Below are positions 47,439-59,900 of a stretch of 64,000 nt of DNA, piece after piece. Both the position numbers and the translations under genes were made by a program. The stretch's first letter is position 1. Each line of letters opens with the position of its first letter. The notes below the pieces were generated by a model that was not told where the DNA came from, searched no databases, and was given only the letters and a program-made list of their open reading frames with translations. Origin of the DNA: Acidobacteriaceae bacterium (lineage in GTDB: Bacteria > Acidobacteriota > Terriglobia > Terriglobales > Acidobacteriaceae); assembly GCA_903642265.1 (NCBI GenBank), contig CAHJWN010000008.1, positions 1 to 64,000 on the forward strand, in the 5' to 3' direction.

Positions 47439-47993
47439 CTACCGCTGCTTCACAAAGCGAATGGTTCCAGGTTCGACTCCGGGCCCTTCGCGTTTGAAGT
47501 TGCAATGATCCAGAATGCGTATGGAGCCTATATGTTCGGCATACGTGTGGGCGATGATGGTGATCGTGGGGTCGATCGCTTCCATCCAGGTGACCATAGC
47601 TTTAGCAGCCTCGGTAGCATAGCCGTGAAGACGGAACTCCGGAAGAATTCCGTAGCCAAGTTCGACTTCAGTGGGATTGCTTGGCCAGTGAAACGCACCC
47701 AGGGAGCCAATCAGTATCGGCTTGGATGCAGTGGCAGATTCGCTCTCAGCGCGCAGGAGGATGTAGCGGTGCCAGCCAATTTCGTCGGGCCGCTCCGTGA
47801 AGGCGTCGAGCACCAGCGAAAGCACGTGTGGCTCCCAATCTGCGGGAGGCCACTCCGAGGTCACGCGGCAGCCAAGAATTTGTGCAAGACATCCGTCAGC
47901 GGCTAATTCCGAGCGCAGGGCTTCAGGAGTTATGGCGACTAGATCGAGGCGCGCAGTGGAGATAGGGTCGAGTTTCACGGGATGATCGTACAC
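47439..47993 (-). CDS. GNAT acetyltransferase, RimJ/RimL-like
   Basis: 184 aa. ISTARLDLVAITPEALRSEL at the N-terminus and LGYGILPEFRLHGYATEAAKAM (acetyl-CoA motif) place it in the RimJ/RimL-type Acetyltransf_3 group. AEHIGSIRILDHCNFKREG completes the fold. The substrate is unknown. It is the last gene whose plus strand is G-rich before the composition flip near 48.0 kb. Confidence 0.83.
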   Translation of the reverse strand: MYDHPVKLDPISTARLDLVAITPEALRSELAADGCLAQILGCRVTSEWPPADWEPHVLSLVLDAFTERPDEIGWHRYILLRAESESATASKPILIGSLGAFHWPSNPTEVELGYGILPEFRLHGYATEAAKAMVTWMEAIDPTITIIAHTYAEHIGSIRILDHCNFKREGPGVEPGTIRFVKQR

Positions 47994-48009
47994 CTGGGAG
48001 CAATAGGAA

Positions 48010-48028
48010 AGGCCGCTCTATGCGGCCT
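48010..48028 (-). terminator. Terminator of the enolase gene
   Basis: GGCCGC and GCGGCC arms around a five-base loop, 20 bases after the enolase stop. On the minus strand the stem is followed by TTTCCT. Confidence 0.75.
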
Positions 48029-48048
48029 CTCCTGTTCAAACTCCAGCG

Positions 48049-49680
<1,632 letters not shown>

Positions 49681-50697
49681 ATGAAGCTACTTCTCACGAC
49701 CGCCGCGTTTGCGCTTGCCGCCCTTCCCGCTATTGCCACAAACGTTGCCGAGGCCCAGGAGACAGGCGTCTCAAATCCCCCATCGGCGATCATCACCTCC
49801 AATGAGGATGAGGTTGTCGCGCCAGTCCAGAAGAGCAAGCCATCAGCCGCAGTCGCCTACGCGCCTGGCTCTCGAATCTCGGACCCCCAAACCACACCAG
49901 CGCCCCAGTCCGCGCCCCAGTCATCGAGCCAGATCTCTGGTCAGGCCTACGGCAGATACGTTCCTTATTCGCCATCCGGTAGTGGCCCTGCCCTGCTTCA
50001 GGCCCCACTCGATCCGGATGCTGAAATTGTCACGGCGGTACCTTCACACGGCCTCGCGGTGCATTCTCAAGATACCCTCAACACCTCGGACGAAGATGCC
50101 GGCATCGTCACCTATGTTCCCTCACGCCCGAACGAAGTGCCTGCCGGCACGTTGCTCGCAACCCGCATCCGCGAAACGATCTCCACTGTCAACACTCCCC
50201 TTGGTACCCGCTTCACTGCCGAAGTGATCGCCCCCATGGAGCGTGACGGACGCGTGATCATTCCCGCCGGCTCGACACTGGAAGGCCATGTCTCCGTCGT
50301 ACGCGGCGGACGTCGCGTGTCGGGCGCAGCAGCGATCCATCTACTTCCGGAATCGGTCACGCTCCCAGACGGTACGCACTACCTCGTGCACGCGCAGGTC
50401 GTCGATACCAGTCAGCACAACGTGACCCGGATCGATAATGAAGGCACCATCCTCCGTCGCGACCATATCAAGGGCACGATCGCCGCGATGTCGCTCACCA
50501 CTGGCGGCGCAGCAGCTACAGGAGCGGTCTTTGGCGGTGTACCCGGTTTCTTCATCGGTGCCGGAATCGGTGCCGGCGTCAGCACCGTATGGTGGCTCAA
50601 GCAGGATCGTCAGGAAGTTGTCCCCGAAAACACCGGCGTCATCTTTAGCCTTAACACGCCTATGACGATCACGCCCCTCACCCTGGGCACCAACTAG
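49681..50697 (+). CDS. Secreted protein with TrbI/VirB10-like domain
   Basis: 338 aa. A signal peptide (cleavage near AEAQE) is followed by a Pro/Ser/Gln-rich linker. From about residue 150 a domain with VPAGTLLATRIRETISTVNTP, GTRFTAEVIAP and VIIPAGSTLEGHVS follows, patterns seen in the C-terminal barrel of VirB10/TrbI. A Gly-rich hydrophobic segment (GGAAATGAVFGGVPGFFIGAG) then follows. No other secretion genes are near. It is probably a stand-alone envelope protein rather than a type IV secretion component. Confidence 0.6.
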   Translation: MKLLLTTAAFALAALPAIATNVAEAQETGVSNPPSAIITSNEDEVVAPVQKSKPSAAVAYAPGSRISDPQTTPAPQSAPQSSSQISGQAYGRYVPYSPSGSGPALLQAPLDPDAEIVTAVPSHGLAVHSQDTLNTSDEDAGIVTYVPSRPNEVPAGTLLATRIRETISTVNTPLGTRFTAEVIAPMERDGRVIIPAGSTLEGHVSVVRGGRRVSGAAAIHLLPESVTLPDGTHYLVHAQVVDTSQHNVTRIDNEGTILRRDHIKGTIAAMSLTTGGAAATGAVFGGVPGFFIGAGIGAGVSTVWWLKQDRQEVVPENTGVIFSLNTPMTITPLTLGTN

Positions 50698-50745
50698 ACC
50701 CTCATCCTTGTTCGATTCCTGCTGACGACTACGTCGCAGCCCAGC

Positions 50746-51234
50746 CTAGGACGTCACGACCGTGAGACACAGCAGAATGCCCACGGTCGCCACGTCAAAA
50801 ACTACATGCAGCGTATTTGGTCGAATGCCGTTATGCTCAGGCAGGAACGAATGCGTGCCCCCGTACATCGTTTGATAACGAGCTATCTGCGTGGCATCGC
50901 GACGGAATAGGTATGGCATCCACCAGGCCTTGAACGACCCGTAACAAGCTAGCCCATACGTGATCCACAGCCACCAGGAGACCCAGCCGGGGTAAGTTCT
51001 GTGGATGTAGAAGGCTGTGCCCGCGAGTCCTACTACCACCGGCGTGAAGTTCAGTAACGTGGTCCAAATGAGCTTGCCCGTTGGAAACTCTACCCTCACG
51101 CCTCTAACGTTATTGAGCGTTCCGAGCGGTATCCAGTTATGCAGCCCGACGAACAGCACAACAAAGCACTCAAGCGCGAGCAGTACGATTCTGGCGACTG
51201 GATGCATGATGCTGGAAGTATACCGCCACATCAC
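50746..51234 (-). CDS. Four-helix membrane protein, unknown function
   Basis: 162 aa with four hydrophobic segments (about residues 12-32, 58-75, 82-100 and 145-160). The charged loop YLFRRDATQIARYQTMYGGTHSFLP carries a conserved-looking GGTHSFLP. No family recognised. A shorter start at 51207 (MHPVARIVLL) is equally plausible. It sits just downstream of a Ser/Thr kinase gene on the same strand, 18 bases from its stop. Confidence 0.65.
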   Translation of the reverse strand: MMWRYTSSIMHPVARIVLLALECFVVLFVGLHNWIPLGTLNNVRGVRVEFPTGKLIWTTLLNFTPVVVGLAGTAFYIHRTYPGWVSWWLWITYGLACYGSFKAWWMPYLFRRDATQIARYQTMYGGTHSFLPEHNGIRPNTLHVVFDVATVGILLCLTVVTS

Positions 51235-51252
51235 ATCCGCAAACCAGATGCG

Positions 51253-53754
51253 CTAATCCCGTACCTGTGCCAGCAGCCGCTTCCAGTTCTTCTGATTCCT
51301 TCTGTAGCTCTTCTTCAAATCTTCAAGAATGCGCTCGAAGTCGCCATGCCCCTGCAGCTTTCGCCATGCAGGATTTTTTGAGAACCAAGGATAGTTTTCA
51401 TTCCCTAGATAGATTGCCCGCCGCAGCCAGTGCAGCGCTTCGGACTCGTCTCCTTCCAACGCAAAGTAGGTCGCCAGGCGATAGGACATTTCACTGTCCG
51501 CCTCTGCTGCCGACAGCGTCTCTTCCAGGATGAACGAAGCCGCTTTCTTTCGATCTCCTAATTGCACATAGCAGAGCGCAATGGTCGGAAATACGATGCG
51601 CAGGGAAGATTCGTCGCTGATCACATTCTCCAGCGTCTGGATTGCCCGGTTCAGATCTCCGAGCCGCATCTGTTGATATCCCAACGAGATCCGCAGCAGC
51701 GGCTGTCTCGGCTCCAGCGTAAGTCCCTTCTCAATCTCCTCGCCCGCAAGCTCCAATTGGTTCTGATATTGATAAACCCGCGCGCGATGGTTGTAGATCA
51801 TGGCTGCATTTGAAGGGTTCATGCGGAGCGAGATGTTGAATTGATCCAACGATTCTTCATACATGCCGTCGATGCGCAGCGTCTGTCCGGCTACAAGGTG
51901 CACGTTCCAGTCATTTCCTGCCGTCTGCAACAGGTGCTCGATGCCATGTCGGGCGGACTCCTTCTCACCCCGCGACAGCAACATATACACGCGATACAGG
52001 TTTGCCTCCACTGATCCCGAATCGAGCGCCAGCGCCTTATCGAACGCCCGTCTTGCTTCAAGCACATGCATCTGCCCGCCCAGCCCGTGCCGTGCATACT
52101 GCAGATGCGTAATTCCCAGACCGGACCACCCCGGCGCATAGTCCTCATCCTGCTTTACAACGGATTCAAACAGCTCTCGCGCCCGGTCAAGATCATCACG
52201 GCTTCCAGTTCTGGAGATGAACGAGGACAGCACCGCCCTCGCTTGCAGGTAGTCCTCAGAGAGCACCTGCGTCAACGAGGCGTCCCGTGCATTGTCCGTC
52301 GCACTTTTCAGGTCGCCGAAGCCATGCAGCGTGCTGAACACCTCGTTGCAGATCTCCGATTGCACTGAGATCAGATCGAACGATTCGACGTTGATCGATC
52401 CACCTGTCCGCACGCTCTGCCTCGGCACATCCAACAACTGCCAGTTCAGGTCGAATCCCTTCTCCGAACGCATAAAGTTCCCCGCCAGCACATACTGCAC
52501 CAGCAGCTTCTTCCCTACGCTCAGCGGATCCAGCTGCTGAGTAGAAACCGCCATTAACGTGCTCGACGGACGCACCACGAGGGATGGCATGCGCGCCAGC
52601 CTGGCTCCCAACGCGTCCGCCAGCGCATATCCATATAGCGGAGCCGTATCGTCCGAGCCCCCATTTGAAGCTCCGAGGTTCACGAACGGCAGCACCACGA
52701 TGCTGTTCTGCTTCGCCGCTGTGGTGGCGCCCGGCTCGCGAAACCTCTCCGCCAGCATCGACAGAATACCCGTCGTTCTCTTCTCCTCCTCTGGTGTCTG
52801 CAGCGCAAGCCGGCTCTGCGAAGGCAGCAGCGCTAAGGAATCCCCGGGCATGCCCACCGAGTCCAGCTGCATCTTCATCATGATCGTCTTCAGCGCTTCG
52901 CGGACATCCGCCGCCGAAGCATACCGCGCCGAGGGCTGCTTCTCGAGACACCGCAGGATCACCGACTCCAACTCCACCGGAAGGTTCGGCACAATCTCGC
53001 GAAGCGACGGCGGATCGGCGAACTGGATCGCCCGTATGCTTTGGAACTCCTGTGCATCCGGTCGATGGAACGGATGCCGCCCGGTAGCAAACTCGAACAG
53101 GATCAATCCCAGCGCAAATATGTCCGATTGCACACTTGATTGCCCCGTAACAAACTGCTCCGGCGCCATATACGCAATCGTTCCACCGCGTGCTGTGTAC
53201 GTTCCACCCTGCCCCGCGCTGCGCTTGTTCGTCGGTCTCGCCGGATCGAACTCGGCCTCATCCACATTCAGCCGACGTGCCAGCCCAAAGTCCAGGATTT
53301 TGATCAGCCCGCCCTCGGTCAGCATCACGTTAGCCGGTTTTAGATCGCGATGAAAGATCCCCAACTGGTGGGCTGCCGATAAACCATCCGCCACCTGTAT
53401 CCCGCCCGAAAGCACCAGCTGCAGACTCGATGGCCCAGCCTGGATGAGCTTGTCGAGACTCTTGCCCGGAATGTACTGCATTACGATGTACGCTTCTTCG
53501 ACTGTCCCGGCTTCGTTCGGCGCCTCGCCCACATCGTAGATAGCGCAGACATTTGGATGATCAATCGCTGAAGCCAACCGCGCCTCGCGCAGCTGCGTCG
53601 TCCGCATCTGCTCCAGCGTCAACGCACCGCGCTTCAAAAGCTTCATCACCACAGGGCGCTGCAGCAGCGTGTCGTTCGCCAGGTACACGACGCCGCTGCC
53701 GCCTGCACCAATCTTGCGAACAAATTCATAGTGCTTTATTACCCTTCGAGCCAT
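51253..53754 (-). CDS. Cytosolic Ser/Thr protein kinase with TolB-like and TPR domains
   Basis: 833 aa. Residues 1 to about 285 are a Hanks-type kinase: IGAGGSGVVYLA (Gly loop), VVMKLLK (ATP Lys), HRDLKPANVML (catalytic), DFGLARR and MAPEQF. No transmembrane helix follows. Instead a block starting SIVVLPFVNLG (TolB/FlgO-like, about 345-480) is followed by at least six TPR-like repeats (EANLYRVYMLLSRGEKESAR, and PSNAAMIYNHRARVYQYQNQ). This layout is common in acidobacteria, where such kinases are numerous. Targets unknown. Confidence 0.88.
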   Translation of the reverse strand: MARRVIKHYEFVRKIGAGGSGVVYLANDTLLQRPVVMKLLKRGALTLEQMRTTQLREARLASAIDHPNVCAIYDVGEAPNEAGTVEEAYIVMQYIPGKSLDKLIQAGPSSLQLVLSGGIQVADGLSAAHQLGIFHRDLKPANVMLTEGGLIKILDFGLARRLNVDEAEFDPARPTNKRSAGQGGTYTARGGTIAYMAPEQFVTGQSSVQSDIFALGLILFEFATGRHPFHRPDAQEFQSIRAIQFADPPSLREIVPNLPVELESVILRCLEKQPSARYASAADVREALKTIMMKMQLDSVGMPGDSLALLPSQSRLALQTPEEEKRTTGILSMLAERFREPGATTAAKQNSIVVLPFVNLGASNGGSDDTAPLYGYALADALGARLARMPSLVVRPSSTLMAVSTQQLDPLSVGKKLLVQYVLAGNFMRSEKGFDLNWQLLDVPRQSVRTGGSINVESFDLISVQSEICNEVFSTLHGFGDLKSATDNARDASLTQVLSEDYLQARAVLSSFISRTGSRDDLDRARELFESVVKQDEDYAPGWSGLGITHLQYARHGLGGQMHVLEARRAFDKALALDSGSVEANLYRVYMLLSRGEKESARHGIEHLLQTAGNDWNVHLVAGQTLRIDGMYEESLDQFNISLRMNPSNAAMIYNHRARVYQYQNQLELAGEEIEKGLTLEPRQPLLRISLGYQQMRLGDLNRAIQTLENVISDESSLRIVFPTIALCYVQLGDRKKAASFILEETLSAAEADSEMSYRLATYFALEGDESEALHWLRRAIYLGNENYPWFSKNPAWRKLQGHGDFERILEDLKKSYRRNQKNWKRLLAQVRD

Positions 53755-54032
53755 TCCACCATTATCGCAAGCCGCAACAACGAAAAGATAAATACGACGG
53801 CTTGGTTAATCGCTCGAAGCATGAAAGGGCCAAATTACGGCGTAGGACCTGTGCCGGGGATGAATTTAGACCAAACTTAGTCCTGTGCCAGCCTGCTCTG
53901 CCCTGGATCAGGACTATCCAAAAGCTCACAGTCAAGTTCTAGAGCGCTAGAGTAATCGCTTTACTTTAGGGGTAGGGGCGTCGCCAAGTCCGTTTTTACG
54001 CTTTACCGTATTCGGCGTAACGGCTTCGCCAG

Positions 54033-54284
54033 CTAGCGCCGCGGCCCATCCCCGCGCTCCCAAGGCCTCGGACTCACCGGGTCGTCCTGCCATTTCTGCC
54101 GTCTGCCGAAGAAGAACATGATCGCCCCAAACACCACCATCACCAGGCCCCACCCAATGTTCAGGTTCACGCCCATCGACTTCTCATAGATCGCGCTGTT
54201 TCGCGTCAAGAATCCATACACAGACATAATTCCGCCTGTGATCAGGAAGATCAATCCCAACGGCACACGAATATCGAGACCCAT
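54033..54284 (-). CDS. Small two-helix membrane protein, 83 aa
   Basis: Start at 54284 chosen because a strong AGGAGG lies five bases upstream; the longer frame to 54368 would overlap the symporter. Two helices (about residues 6-27 and 40-58, the latter with WGLVMVVFGAIMFFFGRR) and a polar, Trp/Arg-rich tail. It begins nine bases after the SSF symporter stop, so it is co-transcribed and may be an accessory protein. Function unknown. Confidence 0.7.
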   Translation of the reverse strand: MGLDIRVPLGLIFLITGGIMSVYGFLTRNSAIYEKSMGVNLNIGWGLVMVVFGAIMFFFGRRQKWQDDPVSPRPWERGDGPRR

Positions 54285-54292
54285 TGAACCTC

Positions 54293-56104
54293 CTAGGCAA
54301 AGATCAGGTTCAGAACCACAAGCATTGCCAGGACTCCAATCCCAAGCGTCGCCGGCTTTTGCCACCATGTCAGGTGTTCTTCAATCGGCTTCGGCGTCAG
54401 CGAATACACTAGCCCGACCAATTCCGCCTCTTTCCGGGGCTTAGTAACGACGCTGATCGCGACCGTTACGACGAGGTTCACAGAGAAGGCAAAGATCGCC
54501 GTCCAGAAATTCTGTGCCATGTCGCTTGGATATTGATGCACAACCGAGATCCATCCGCCATGCAGCCCCCGGTGAGCTCCATCCGGAAGAGTGAGTCCAT
54601 GATGCAGCAGCGCAGCACTCGTTCCAGCAAGCAACCCGGTAAACGCACCGTGGCCGGTCGTCCTCTTCCAAAACATCCCCAACAGAAATGTCGCAAACAG
54701 GGGCGCATTGACCAGCGAAAAAATGAGCTGCAGCGCATCCATGATGTTGTTGAACGACGTCGCCGCGTACGCCGCCCCGATTGACAGCACAATCCCGCCG
54801 ATCGTCGCCATCCGCCCCATCCATAAATAGTGCGCGTCAGTACCCTTCTTATTGATGTAGGCCTGGTAGATGTCGTACGTCCACACCGTGTTGAATGCCG
54901 TTACGTTGCCTGCCATGCCCGACATGAAGCTGGCCAGCAGCGCAGTAAGACCAAGCCCTAGGATCCCGGTCGGAAAAAAGTGCAACAGCATTACCGGAAT
55001 CGCAAGGTCGTAGTTATAGACCAGATTACCGTTGCTGTCTACTTCTGCAATTCCCGTTTGCTCATTCGTCTTTACCGGGATCAGGCCGTGGGGATGCGAC
55101 GGCCCCTCGGGCAGTGCCTGGTGTGACTCGCTTACAGAGACAGCACGCTGTACCACAGGCACCGGCGGCTGCGCCATATGCGAGGTGACGGTGACTGCAA
55201 TGATGCCCGGCAGAATGACCAGGAACGGGAAAAACATCTTTGGAAGCGCCGCAATCAAAGGTACTCGACGCGCGTTCTCTTCCGAGTCCGCGGCCATCGC
55301 CCGCTGGACCACAAGGAAATCCGTGCACCAGTATCCAAAGCTCAACACGAAGCCCAGTCCCATCGCCAGGCCAACCCACTCCACCCCCAGCGAGTTTGTC
55401 GACGCATGCGCCATCCCATGCCAGGACCGCGTCATCGTCACCGGCAGCGTCCGCTTGATGCCGTCCCATCCACCAACATTCCTAAGCCCGATCCAGACCA
55501 GCGGCCCAAAGCCTGCCACAATCAGGAAGAACTGCAGCACCTCGTTATAGATGGCGCTCGTCAGTCCTCCCAGGAAGATGTAGGCGAGCACAATAAGCGC
55601 GGACAACAGTATCGACACATGGAAGATGTACGCGTCAGGAATGATCCCATGGAACAGCCCCAGCGTCTGGATCAGCAGTGCCATTGCGTACATCGAGATG
55701 CCCGAGCTGAACACGGTCATGATTGCAAACGAAAACGCATTCACCGCGCGAGTCTTCTCGTCGAAGCGCATCCGCAGGTACTCCGGCACCGAGCGCGCCT
55801 TCGATCCGTAATAGAACGGCATCATGAACACGCCGACAAAGACCATCGCCGGGACCGCACCAATCCAGTAGAAGTGACTCGTAACGATGCCATACTTCGC
55901 ACCCGAGGCCCCCATGCCGATCACTTCCTGCGCTCCCAGGTTGGCGGAGATAAATGCCAGCCCGCACACCCAGGACGGGATCGACCGCCCCGCCAGAAAA
56001 AAATCGTTACTGGTGCGCATGTAGCGCTTCAGCGCGAAGCCAATACCCAGGACGAAAGCGAAGTAGACCAGCATAATTAGCCAGTCGATGTACGAGAGGT
56101 TCAC
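54293..56104 (-). CDS. Sodium:solute symporter (SSF), sugar-transporter type
   Basis: 603 aa with about 14 hydrophobic segments. The SSF core motifs DFFLAGRSIPSWVCGLAFISANLGAQEV and GGLTSAIYNEVLQFFLIVAGF are typical of the SglT-like branch, which imports sugars such as galactose or related polyols. The substrate is inferred only from the subfamily. A large extramembrane loop rich in Pro/Val and charged residues lies near residue 330-375. GTG start. An 83-aa membrane protein gene follows. Confidence 0.83.
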   Translation of the reverse strand: MNLSYIDWLIMLVYFAFVLGIGFALKRYMRTSNDFFLAGRSIPSWVCGLAFISANLGAQEVIGMGASGAKYGIVTSHFYWIGAVPAMVFVGVFMMPFYYGSKARSVPEYLRMRFDEKTRAVNAFSFAIMTVFSSGISMYAMALLIQTLGLFHGIIPDAYIFHVSILLSALIVLAYIFLGGLTSAIYNEVLQFFLIVAGFGPLVWIGLRNVGGWDGIKRTLPVTMTRSWHGMAHASTNSLGVEWVGLAMGLGFVLSFGYWCTDFLVVQRAMAADSEENARRVPLIAALPKMFFPFLVILPGIIAVTVTSHMAQPPVPVVQRAVSVSESHQALPEGPSHPHGLIPVKTNEQTGIAEVDSNGNLVYNYDLAIPVMLLHFFPTGILGLGLTALLASFMSGMAGNVTAFNTVWTYDIYQAYINKKGTDAHYLWMGRMATIGGIVLSIGAAYAATSFNNIMDALQLIFSLVNAPLFATFLLGMFWKRTTGHGAFTGLLAGTSAALLHHGLTLPDGAHRGLHGGWISVVHQYPSDMAQNFWTAIFAFSVNLVVTVAISVVTKPRKEAELVGLVYSLTPKPIEEHLTWWQKPATLGIGVLAMLVVLNLIFA

Positions 56105-56369
56105 GGCATCCCTTGGCTTATAGGTAGTTCAACGATTAGCTGAAGCTCCGCAGCAGACCACAAGCAGCACGAATCCTTAGGGACACTGTTCCATTCTGGC
56201 CCCGATGACCTTGCACCTTTATATCTCATCTGTTCCTTGTACCTGACTTCAACTTTTCCGTCGTGCGATCCACCATAGATACAGTTTCTTGCATCCTACC
56301 CGTCAAGCAAGAGCAAACCTGCGTCCTTCGACCCTCGGTGAAGTACCGCCATCTCGATAAGGCATCAAA

Positions 56370-56825
56370 ATGACACAAAGTCCAGCAATCCTTCTTATCG
56401 ACGACAATGCTATTCAGGCAGCCACGCGCCAGACAATCCTTCGACGCGCGGGTTACTTTGTGATCGCGGCTCTGAGTCCGCAGCGCACTTTAGAACAATT
56501 TCAACATTCTGAATTCTCAGAGGAAATTGGCCTTGTCATCACGGACCACATCATGCCTGGCATGAACGGTTCCGTTTTCGTTACGCGTCTGCGCGAAACG
56601 CACCCTGATCTGCCTGTACTAGTCATAAGCGGCCTTGAAGAGGCTGAGACAGAGTATTCCGGCTTGAACATAGTCTTCCGCCTCAAGCCGCTACTTCCGG
56701 ACAATCTCCTGGCAAGTGTCCACTCGCTCTTACCGGTCAACGCTACGCCCCTCGAAAACGATCCTGACTCATCGGTTTCTGATCTCTCTTCGGACCTAGA
56801 GATCAGCGATCCCTCGCCAAGCTAG
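56370..56825 (+). CDS. Single-domain response regulator
   Basis: 151 aa receiver domain only: acidic pair LLIDDNA, phospho-Asp in VITDHIMPGMNG, Ser/Thr switch at VLVISGLEE and Lys in FRLKPLLPDNLL. The C-terminal 30 residues are Ser/Asp-rich and probably disordered. No output domain or adjacent kinase, so it may act as a phosphate sink or in a phosphorelay. It precedes the exopolysaccharide enzyme gene by 155 bases. Confidence 0.85.
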   Translation: MTQSPAILLIDDNAIQAATRQTILRRAGYFVIAALSPQRTLEQFQHSEFSEEIGLVITDHIMPGMNGSVFVTRLRETHPDLPVLVISGLEEAETEYSGLNIVFRLKPLLPDNLLASVHSLLPVNATPLENDPDSSVSDLSSDLEISDPSPS

Positions 56826-56979
56826 TCAAGTCGTCTACTGAGCTTCCACTGGAACCGCGCGCTTCGGTTGCAGACGTATTTTGCAACCGGGTCCCATTCC
56901 CTTCGCTTGCGTTGACTCACACCCGCCATCCCAATACCATCGGCTCTAGGCGGATGTCCGTCTCGATGAGCCAAGCCGC

Positions 56980-59900
56980 ATGAATGATCAAGTTTTTTTC
57001 GACCCGCAGAAAAAACGCTGGAAGCGCCTCCGTCGCATTTTCGACGTCCTGGCCTTGCTTGGTCTGATTGTTGGTGTCGTGTTTATCATCGGCCTCCTGC
57101 GCATCAAGCCGATGAAAGAGTTGCTGCTCCCTTCACAAACCCACAACTTCCGCGCTCTCAGCACACCGCCCGTCCTGAAGACGCCGCAAAAGCTTCGCCG
57201 CGCTGCGCATCGCAAAACAGATCGTGCCCCCTCGGACATTCCGCTGAACTCCGGCGAAGGCCTGCGCGCCGCCTTCTATGTTGAGTGGGACCCCTCCAGC
57301 TACTCCTCGCTCAAAGATCACATTAAGCAGATCGACCTCCTCTTTCCGGAGTGGCTGCACATCGTCTCCTCAGACGGAAACCTCACCGGCTACAGCGTAG
57401 ACAACCGGCCCTTCGCCGTTGTTGACCGTTCGGGCGTCCACGGTGTCGACCGGGAAAACAAGGTAGCTCGCGTCATCTCCGACGCCCATGAAGACACCGA
57501 GATCTTCCCGCTCGTCAGCAACTTCGATCCTGTCTCCGGGGATTACAACCTGGCTGTTGCGGACTTCTTGAAAAGTCCGGATGCTCGTGCCAACTTCATC
57601 AAGCAGGCCGACCTCTTCCTCGCAAAAAACCCCAACTATCATGGCCTAACCCTGAACTTCCGAAGCGTCGCCGCAGACGCCGAGCCCGGTTACCAGGCCC
57701 TCCTCGCAGCCCTATACGCAGACTTTCACGCCTCCGGACGCAATCTGCGTGTCTACGTCAACACCCAGACCGACGACATGGACTTCGACCTGAAGTTCAT
57801 GGCCGACCACTCTGACGGTCTTATCCTCATGAACTACGATGAGCACCAGACTGACTCTGAGCCGGGTGCTATCGCGTCCGAGGACTGGTTCGTCGATAAT
57901 CTCAAGAACCTTCTGAAGTTTGTTCCGAAAGAGAAGATCATCTGCTCAATCGGCAGTTATGGGTACGATTGGTCATTGCCGCTGCCTCCAGCAGCCGATC
58001 CCAAGGCAAAACGCCTGAGCACCTCAGCCAGGCCCGTTCCCGCAAAGGCGCTCAGTGCGCAGGAGATGTCTACCCAGGAAGCCTGGCAGGCAGCTTCCGA
58101 CTCCGAGGCCTCGGTTGAGCTCGATCACGACACCCTCAACGCCCATTTCGCCTACGATGACGAAGACGCTCATATTCGTCACCAGATCTGGTTCCTCGAT
58201 GCCGTCACTGTCCTGAACCAGATGCGCGACGCCCGTGCCCTTGGGATCTCCACCGTCGCCCTCTGGCGGCTTGGATCGGAGGACGGCTCACTCTGGAAGA
58301 TCTGGGATGCACCCATCAAGGTCGATCCTGTGAGCGCTCTCGCGAAGGTCGACCCCGGCTACGATGTCGACAATGAGGGTGAAGGTGACATCATGCGTGT
58401 CACCAAGAAGCCTGTCTCCGGCGAGCGCCAGACCACGCTCGACGACGACGACACCATCGACCCTCAATATCGCAACATCGTTACAGAAAAAATGTTGTCC
58501 TATCCCCTGCCCTACACCGTGCAATACGTCGGCTACAGCCCCAGGCAGGTCTCTCTTTCCTTCGACGATGGTCCCGATCCTGAGTGGACCCCGAAGATCC
58601 TCGACGTTCTCAAGAAATACGGAGTGGTTGGTACCTTCTTCCTGATCGGTGACGAGGCCCAGGAAAACGTCGGCATCATGCGTCGTATCTACCGCGAAGG
58701 TCACGAGATCGGCAATCATACCTATACCCATCCAGACATCAGCAGCATCTCGATCCGGCAAGTCGAACTGGAGCTGGCCCTAACGCAACGGCTCTTTGCC
58801 TCTAAACTTGGCGTCAATCCCGTCTTCTTCCGGCCGCCTTACTCGATCGACCAGGAACCCGACACGAACGACCAGGCCGCGCCCGTCGAGACTATTCAGA
58901 ACAGGGGATACGTCGTCGTTGGCAACAAAATTGACACTGACGATTGGGACGAGCACCCCCGTAAGTCGCCTGAGGAGATTACTGAGAGTGTTCTGAAGCA
59001 GCTCGAAGGTATGAAAACTCAAGCCTGGATGCGCGGCTCGGTCATCCTTCTTCACGACGGCGGCGGCGACCGCTCCCCTACCGTGGCCGCGCTGCCACTC
59101 CTTATCGAGACTCTCCGCGCCCGCGGTTACCAGATCGTTCCCGTTTCACAACTCGTCGGCCAGACTCGCGAACAGGTCATGCCGCCGCTCACCGGATGGC
59201 GTCAGCATCTGCCCGCCTTCGTCGACTCGGTGGCCTTCTTCTTCATCTCACTCTTCAATCACTTCATCATCTTCGTATTTTTCGTCGGCGACATCCTGAT
59301 GAGCGCGCGCCTCATCATCATCGGCCTCTTCGCTGTCATTGATCGACTTCGTAAACGCAAGGACTTCTCCACGCCTGATTACACACCGCGCGTCGCCGTT
59401 CTCATCCCTGCCTACAACGAGGAAAAGGTAATTGTTCGCACCATCCGATCCGTGATGATGTCGAACTACAAGAACATGCACATCATCGTGATTGATGACG
59501 GATCCAAGGACCGCACCAGCGAAGTAGCCCGCGACGCCTACCCCAAAGACATTGAGTCCGGTCGCCTCACCGTTCTCACCAAGCCCAACGGTGGCAAGGC
59601 TGACGCCCTTAACTATGCTCTCGACTATGTAGACGAAGACATCTACATTGGCATCGATGCCGACGGCGTCATCGCTCACGATGCTATTACCCGGCTCGTC
59701 CCTCACTTTGCCAATCCGAAGATCGGCGCTGTCGCCGGCAATGCGAAGGTCGGCAATCGCGTGAATCTATGGACGCGGTGGCAGGCCCTCGAATACATCA
59801 CCAGCCAGAACTTCGAACGCCGTGCTCTGGACCTCTTCGACGTCGTTATGGTCGTGCCCGGAGCCATCGGAGCGTGGCGCACCGCAGCCGTCAAAGCCGG

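Noticed and set aside
47460-47490. tRNA T-arm-like sequence GGTTCGACTCC
   Set aside because: It is the reverse complement of the GNAT C-terminal coding sequence and no acceptor or anticodon arms can be drawn.
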